Source: Lunularia cruciata (lineage: Eukaryota; Streptophyta; Marchantiopsida; Lunulariales; Lunulariaceae). From it: a stretch of 64,000 nucleotides of DNA. Under the pieces are notes generated by a model. That model was not told where the DNA came from, searched no databases, and was given only the letters and a program-made list of their open reading frames with translations. Below, one piece after another: positions 57,401-64,000 of the stretch. The stretch lies in the NCBI GenBank assembly GCA_948567375.1, contig OX419760.1:17422001-17486000 (forward strand), written 5' to 3'. The position numbers were made by a program, and so were the translations under genes. The stretch's first letter is position 1, and every line of letters starts with the position of its first letter.

Positions 57401-60158
57401 CCTGATTAGATAAAATCTCCTTTCGATACAGATAAAATCTCATTTCTCGCTTCTTTTCTAGAGGAAGTTTTGTAGTTTACTAGATTTACCTTTTCTTTGC
57501 AATGTTAACAACTGCAGTGCAAACAGAGAGTTTCAAGAAGTCTGGAAATGTGTCATTTTCTTTAAGACAAGGTGCATCTTCTTTCTAGTTGTGATTTCAC
57601 GGGAAAACGTATTGCATAAAATTAGAAAAGTAAACTAAATTTGTTTATATCTCCTTTCTCCTTTCTCCTTCTTCAAGTTTTCATAAGAGGACTTAGGAAA
57701 AACGGAAAGTTTTAACATAGATACTACTAAAGGTAAGGAAATTCCACTCTACCTGGTTTGAAGAAACCTTTTTATGTGCTTCTAAAGACTGATTAAAGCC
57801 AATCATACACAAGATTATTCAAATAGAGATATGATTAAGGAATACTCTTGTTCAAGAATCTGCACTTCTTGCCACCAACATTTTCCACGAGCTTTTCCAT
57901 ATTCTGATTTATCCCCTTGTAATACTGAATTAAAAATGTATACATAAACATAGACATATTTGTTCAAACAAATAAATAACTTCAAAATATAAAGTCTAGA
58001 TAACTATGAACTCATAAAGCTACACTCTTAAGTATTATGTTATGTTTCTGTTCAGTATTCTGTTAAGTGTTATGTTAGTTTTTTAACTTTTATTTGTGTA
58101 AGGTATTTGGATGTGTTTAGGTGTATCTTTTAAGTGACTAAAATAAAAACATAAAATACAAATTTATTTATCTTTTACATCATTTTATACTAGGGAATTG
58201 TATCCTATAATATATATATAAGGCAATATGGAATAGAATGATTACATTTAAAGGATGAAAGTGGTGAAAAATGCAAGATCTTATTACAATTAAATATAAA
58301 GTTTCTAATAGTCATTTGAATTCAGTTAAATAATAGGATTGAGAAAGATAAGGTGGAACAAGCTATGGTGTACTTACATCTCGTTAACTATTATACACTG
58401 TATTAAAATTCAGGACAAAAGGCTTAAAATTTTTATGTATTATTTTTAGATAAATATCTGTACATTTCTTTCCTAACTAGAAAGAGGTTAGCATCTATCA
58501 TGACAAAGCTGAAAGCATGAAATAAATAGCATACTTGGATGAGAATTGTGCATTTATAAATGATATGATTGCTTTTGATAAAAAGGAACAAATTACATAC
58601 CTTTCAATGAAAATTAGAAGCAGTGAATATTGAATTTTTAAAGTTTAAGATCTCCTTTGTGACTATCTCATCAACTAACAATCTTTTGGAAATTCATTTT
58701 TATACTATCTTGGATCATAGGTGAATTTATCTACCAATCAATCAATTTTAATGTATGACCTCTATAATGAATTAAATAATGTAATTTCATATGTAAAATA
58801 TTCCTACGCTCAATAGCTATAGCAACTCTATGGTTAATCAATCAGAAATATGAAATTTGACTAGTGTCTTTTAGATTCTAAACTTATTTTATCAATTATA
58901 AATCATTTAGAATGGTACCCTTTCATAGGTTGGATAAATCGTAAAAGTTCAGGGTTATACATTGAGTTTCACAATATTGATAAATTCATGAACACTTTTA
59001 GTATTATTGAATTGCATATCATTCATTTCATATATAAATTATAATTATTATAAAATATACAAATTTGAATTTATTAAAAATAATTAAGACTAAAATTTTG
59101 ATAAAATTAATATAATAAAATACTTTTAAATTTTAAAAATAGATTTAGGATTACTTCCACTCATATGTTCTTGTATTTTTTATGAAACAATGTAACTTAC
59201 TTTTGAGTTTTAAGGGACAAACTAAAAGAGAAATGAGAAGAAAGTTAAGTACTCTAGAAGGAAATGTATAACTTTCTCCTTCATAAAATGAGAATTAGAA
59301 ATTAAAATCAAAGTATTAATTGTAAAATTATGATAATGATTAATTTATTACTTTTTTTTAATAAAAATTTTATATACCAAAATCAGATTTTTTATACTAA
59401 ATTTAGATTTTAAACGTTTATATAGTACACCTTATTAGAGGAATGTAAATAAATAGATATTTTTGTGTGTTTTAAAATGATAAATATAATTACTGATTAT
59501 TGAGTTCTTTATGATATTGAGATCGGACTTATGGAATAAGTATTATATAATAAGTATTATAACTTCTATATATGATAGAAGTTCTAAATTTGGGTTTATA
59601 ATTTTGGATTGGAAGGGCTTACTATCTCCAACTAATATTGACTATAGTCATGCTCATAGATGTTTGAATACAAGTAATGTTTCAAAAGGAAACTAAATAT
59701 AGAACTGCTAACCAAAAGTAGTCAATAACCGTTCTAATCCAAGATTATGATTATTTTTCCAAATCTAAGATTTACAGTATATTTTTTATGTATTTCTACA
59801 AACTTCAAAACTCGTAGCACTAGTAAGGTTAGCCGAGGCTTTTAGCTCCAACTATAGTTGGAATTATCTTATCAAAATTATCATCTCATCATATTAATTT
59901 TAGTAAGCATTTTCAAGCAACAAAAGATTAACAACCAAATCTTTCTTAGTGTTTTGAGGCCTACAAAAACCTTGACCATAAACTATAAGCACATATTTAT
60001 TTATTTATAAATTAAAAAAATACTTTTATGTTTTTTATTTGTTGTTGATATACTAGACAAGAATTAGTTAAAGATGTCTTTTAACCAAATAAGGCCCAAC
60101 ATCTTTTATCCATACCATGCAAGATTATTACATTCTTAGGTTTATTAGATGTATATCT

Positions 60159-60211
<53 letters not shown>

Positions 60212-61285
60212 AATATAATCTTAAAATCAACTAGAATAATTGCTCTTCAAGAACACTTGTCTTTCATACTTATGTATGTTAATGGATCTTCATTATATTA
60301 ATTTATGACTTAAATAAAGAAGCTTTGATAAATAAATAAAAACCTTCATATTTAGAAGGACCTGATCTAAAGCATAATATTATGGTATTACAAGCTGATG
60401 ATTCAGATAGATCCAAGATAAACCCAAATGAGGTTTGTAATAATGTAGTTTAAACTCTATAAGTGCTTAAAACCTTAGAAATAAAGTGATCAGAAAAAAG
60501 AATCAAATTACTAAGTATTGGTTTGATTGTACTTAGTGTGCAATGTGTGACGATAAATGAATGCTTTAATTTCATGGAGAGGAGCTTGGTTAACCATTGA
60601 AATGTGCTTTGAGCATATGGCTATATTGAGCCTCTAATGAAAGGGAGAAGGAGCAAATGGAAACATGGATCCTCAACTTCAAGCTATAAAGAGATTATGT
60701 GTCTTTAGTTGAAGAATTTAGAATGTGAAGGAGCTTAGAGCACCAATAACCAAGTAAAGAGCAAGGATGCATATCCTTTTACCTCGTGCTCCAAGGAAAA
60801 AGATAAGATTATAGTGAGGAGAGGTGGCCATCACCCCAAGCAAGAGGAGGAATAAGTAAAGAAGGGAAGAACTCTAAGAGGAACTTTGGTGTTTCACTGT
60901 ATGATAATCACCAAGCTAATTGTAAATTAGAGGAGTTATAAGTTTCTAGTGTAATACTAAATACAAGGCATAAAGAGCATAATGAGTCTTTGACCTTACA
61001 TTTACTTCTTTTGATTTTACCGTATGAAAAAACATATTTCCTTGAAGTGATTCCACTCTTAAACTACTATTGTAAGGTTATGAGCTTAGTTTAAACATGC
61101 ATCCTTGGAAATATAAGAAGAAACATTGAGTGAGAAGTAGATGTAAGATAGGGAATAAATGGATGTGGTGCAATATGGAGATTTTAGTGCTCATCTTTTT
61201 TGTAAAGAACTTATTTTTGGTTTACTTTTATGTCCTTTTCTTAAGCTTATGCTAAGCTATAGGCTTACCAAGGCTAGAAATTACT
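57401..61285. other. AT-rich block without recognisable gene
   Basis: Very AT-rich to about 60,500, then somewhat less so. No recognisable coding frame. Confidence 0.6.
60163..60207. repeat. (TA)n microsatellite
   Basis: A pure TA dinucleotide tract of about 45 bp. Confidence 0.95.
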
Positions 61286-63422
61286 TTAATATTGCTTGCC
61301 TTTGGAGTGGAAGGCAATCACACAAGTAAGAAGAATAAGCATAAAGGAGAAAGTGCATATAGAAGATATGAATCTGAAGAAGTTGAGCCAAAGGAAGGTC
61401 CATGCCGAAGGAGTATGCAAACAAATACCTTTGTTGCTACCAAAATTTTGCCCAAAACCTTTGCCTTGGAAGATATTTGGTCTCGAAGGAAGTACAATGA
61501 TTTGAATGGACCACCGCCTAGATAAATAATTACCATTGAGAACAGTTGGCATGTGCCAAAGTACTTGTGTATGGAGATTGAGATTGCTAAACCATGACTC
61601 AATCACTAAAGACAGGTAACAAATATGGTAAGGCTATAAAATCAGGGTATTGCTAGCAATCCTTCACATTTTATAAATAGAAGTTAGTTACAAGCTTGGA
61701 ATGCTCAAGAGTTTTCCCTACCTTTGGCATTGACTTTTTATAGGCCCTTGCAATAGAAACTTCCCATTGCATATGAGAGAGAGAGATAATATGGTGAGAG
61801 GAGGAAAAATAGTGAGGACACCAAGGTAGCCTAAGCAAGTGCCTAAGATAATTCTTAGACCACATGCCATAAATAAATGGGCATTGCACTATAGAGAAAA
61901 CCTAAATAATAGCAAGATATAATACTTCTTGCTATGTAATTGAGCCACTTGGTAGACGATCCAAGAAATTAGAGAGAATAGAGATCTTTGTAGTAGCCTA
62001 TTTTGTAAGAGGAAACCTATTTTCTTAAGAGCAAACCATAATAAACCAATGGCATAATAAACCTTCCTTCAATAAACCAAACACTAACAAAGGGTGGAAG
62101 TAGGAAGTTACAAGAACTCCACTTGGAGAATCCTCCACCAAGAATAATGACCTTGGAGATCCAATGGCATAATAAACCATACTTCACTAAAACCAAACAC
62201 TAACAAAGTGTGGAGGTAGGAAGTTACAAGAACACCACTCAACAAAGGGCTATTTTCAAGAAAGTAATGAAATTATTGAAGTTGAAGAGAACTACTTATC
62301 TCAACATCAACCATGCAATTTTCTTCCGATCCATATACAAAGAGTAGCTTGTGAATTGAGCACACATGTTCTACACTTTGATCTAGAGCATGTGCGTAGA
62401 CATGAAAAAGGATGGAATAGAGATAAATTTGTCCCTATTTGTGTTACACTTTTATATGGGAATGAATCTCCTTATAAAGGAAGAAAGCAAGAAGTTCCCA
62501 AGCAACTTCCAACTGAAGAAGTACTTTGCATCACAACTAGAGCGGAGTGTGATGTACCAAAAGTACAAAGTGCTTATGAAAAATATGCACACACAAGTAA
62601 ATATGTGCATGTAGAAGAAGCAAAGAATACCTTTGGCTTCAACAAGAAGAAAAAGAAAGCAATACCTACAAGACCAAATGATAAGGAAGAACCCTCAAGT
62701 GGTTGATGTATCTTCAGAAGGCAAGGCCAAAGACACTGACAATGAAGGAGGATACGAAAGAGAGAACTTTCTCATGCTCATTAGATTGTCTTTGAAAGAC
62801 AAGGAAGATGAGCAATCTGCCCTACAAGAAGAAGAGCAGACAGCAGAGAGCAAAGAATTTGGCCAAAGAAGAGGATCAAGAAGTTCCCCACCTTGAAGAA
62901 GTACACCCCAAAGTACCTCCAATCAAGGGGTGGGTTCTTTGGGTACAAAAGGCAAGGAAGAAGGAGTACTTGAAGCCAAAGGTCCAACACTTGATGCCAA
63001 AGGACAAAACCAAGCCAAAGGTGAGATCAAGACCAAGGGAGATAAAGATAACAAGAACAAAGAGCCAAAGCAATCAAAGGATACAAAGATGATAAGGTTG
63101 AAATCAAAGGCAAAGGAGAAGAGCCTTTGGGAGTAGCACTATAGCAGAGTATGTACACCACTTCAAATTCCAAGAGAGCATGGTTCCAATACCTAAAGGA
63201 TCAAAGTTTGTGATACATTTGGTGGGGCAAAACTTGGAGTTGATGAAGAAAATTTTGCCAAATTATCAAGACTCATACCCAAACATCACCAATTAAACCT
63301 CACTTGTACGAAGATTGCACAAGAACTCCTACTTGATAGGGGAAAAGTAGACCAAGGCACAAGAGAGATAGAGAAGGCATGCAACCTATACAAGGAGGAA
63401 GCAAAGAAGTCAAATGAGCTAG
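61286..63422 (+). mobile_element. degenerate internal region of an LTR element (Lys-rich frames), right-edge copy
   Basis: Plus-strand frames at 62,356-62,706, 62,633-62,896 and 62,930-63,136 are Lys/Glu/Gln-rich (for example FGFNKKKKKAIPTRP and KGDKDNKNKEPKQSKDTK), with no protease, RT or integrase motif. A purine-rich tract at 63,392-63,409 (AAGGAGGAAGCAAAGAAG) precedes the LTR start at 63,423 by 13 bp and may be the polypurine tract. That would make this the 3' part of an element that is non-autonomous or has lost its pol. The upstream limit is not determined. Confidence 0.45.
62046..62250. repeat. 115-bp tandem duplication
   Basis: CCAATGGCATAATAAACC at 62,046 recurs at 62,161. Both copies continue with AAACCAAACACTAACAAAG and GTAGGAAGTTACAAGAAC. 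It lies within the degenerate LTR-element interior. Confidence 0.85.
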
Positions 63423-64000
63423 TGTAACAATATGGAGTCTACAAACAAGTTAGTCGAGACTAACAAAGTAGCAAATAGACTAAATTACCAAGAATTATAA
63501 AAATATTCTAGAAGCATCTAAGAAGCTACTTGGTACCTTCTAAATATTGGGTAATGTGCATGCCAAGTGGTGACTTTTAGGAAGAAGCTTCTTGGGAAGT
63601 TTCATGGCTAGCTTAAATTACACACCAAGTATGTGGTTTCTAGAAGAAAGCTTCCTAGGAAGCTTTGCAACTAGCATAGCTTGCACGCCAAGTAGACAAC
63701 TTCTAGAAGAAAACTTTTTGAGAAGCTTCTTGGTTAACTTGGCTTGCACTATGAGAAAGTAGTTGTTTGGAGACTTTACAAGAAGCTTGTCAAAAGCCTT
63801 GTATGCTTCTCTATAAATACCAAAGCCCAAGCTCATGCTAGGCATTTGGAGTTTCTCTCATTCAAGAGTCCCAATGTGATCTTTCATTCAATTTTCCATT
63901 CTTCTATTTCTCTCCTCTATCTTTTACAGCTAGTATAAGAGAATTTTGAGGTGAAGAGACAAGATTCTATACTTCTTGAACATACCAAGCATGAGGAAGA
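63423..64000 (+). repeat. LTR (probably 3'), truncated by the window edge
   Basis: It begins TGTAACAATATGGAG directly after a purine-rich tract and matches the inverted copy ending at 13,090. It contains three degenerate repeats built around AGAAGCTTCT and CTAGAAG palindromes (about 63,575-63,745), a TATA box (63,812-63,819) and a conserved downstream leader (GGCATTTGGAGTTTC at 63,843). It continues past the window end. Confidence 0.7.

Noticed and set aside
1-64000. CRISPR arrays, rRNA or bacterial operon signals
   Set aside because: No regularly spaced direct repeats with unique spacers, no rRNA sequence, and the spliced genes show the DNA is eukaryotic nuclear.

Overview
The window looks like nuclear DNA of a land plant, most likely a bryophyte and probably a moss. 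The reasons are a four-exon plant-type eS25 ribosomal protein gene with a telo-box promoter, an A-type (CYP71-clan) plant cytochrome P450, three near-intronless plant F-box/kelch-like paralogues, and plant-type LTR and non-LTR retroelements. The moss assignment is inference: no marker in the window names a species. Moderate-GC gene islands (about 16.4-19.2, 23.3-39.6, 44.6-49.4 and 53-57.4 kb) alternate with long, very AT-rich blocks where I find no gene (about 8-16.4, 40.3-44.5, 50.2-53 and 57.4-61 kb).

Layout. 1-8,034 (minus): the 5' part of a decayed Ty3/gypsy LTR retrotransposon, reading gag (CCHC knuckles), protease, a complete-looking C5-cytosine methyltransferase domain, reverse transcriptase, RNase H, integrase; the integrase runs off the left edge. 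A putative 5' LTR of about 1.5 kb lies at its right end. 12.5-13.09 kb: a lone LTR (minus) whose relative begins at 63,423 (plus) at the right edge, after a Lys-rich degenerate internal region. 16.82-17.61 kb: the intact eS25 gene. 19.2-19.56 kb: two short tandem duplications. 19.56-23.28 kb: a 5'-truncated copy and then a long but broken copy of a non-LTR retrotransposon with a C-terminal CCHC plus nuclease-like region; further 3'-end fragments lie at 43.9 and 49.4-50.1 kb. 24.45-35.69 kb: three intact paralogous F-box genes (+, -, +). 45.83-48.28 kb: a three-exon P450 pseudogene (minus) with two frameshifts and two nonsense codons. Two weaker gene candidates lie at 38.5-39.1 kb (membrane protein) and 54.77-55.47 kb (two exons); I recognise neither.

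How it fits together. The confident working host genes are eS25 (translation) and the F-box trio (probably SCF ubiquitin-ligase substrate receptors); there is no sign of a shared pathway. Most of the rest is retroelement-derived. The most notable item is the methyltransferase domain between protease and reverse transcriptase in the Ty3/gypsy element, with motifs I, IV, VI, VIII-like, IX and X in canonical order and the catalytic Pro-Cys retained. In the same element, nonsense codons in the RT/RNase H frame look like C-to-T changes at CAG and CGA codons, as expected from CHG and CG methylation in plants.
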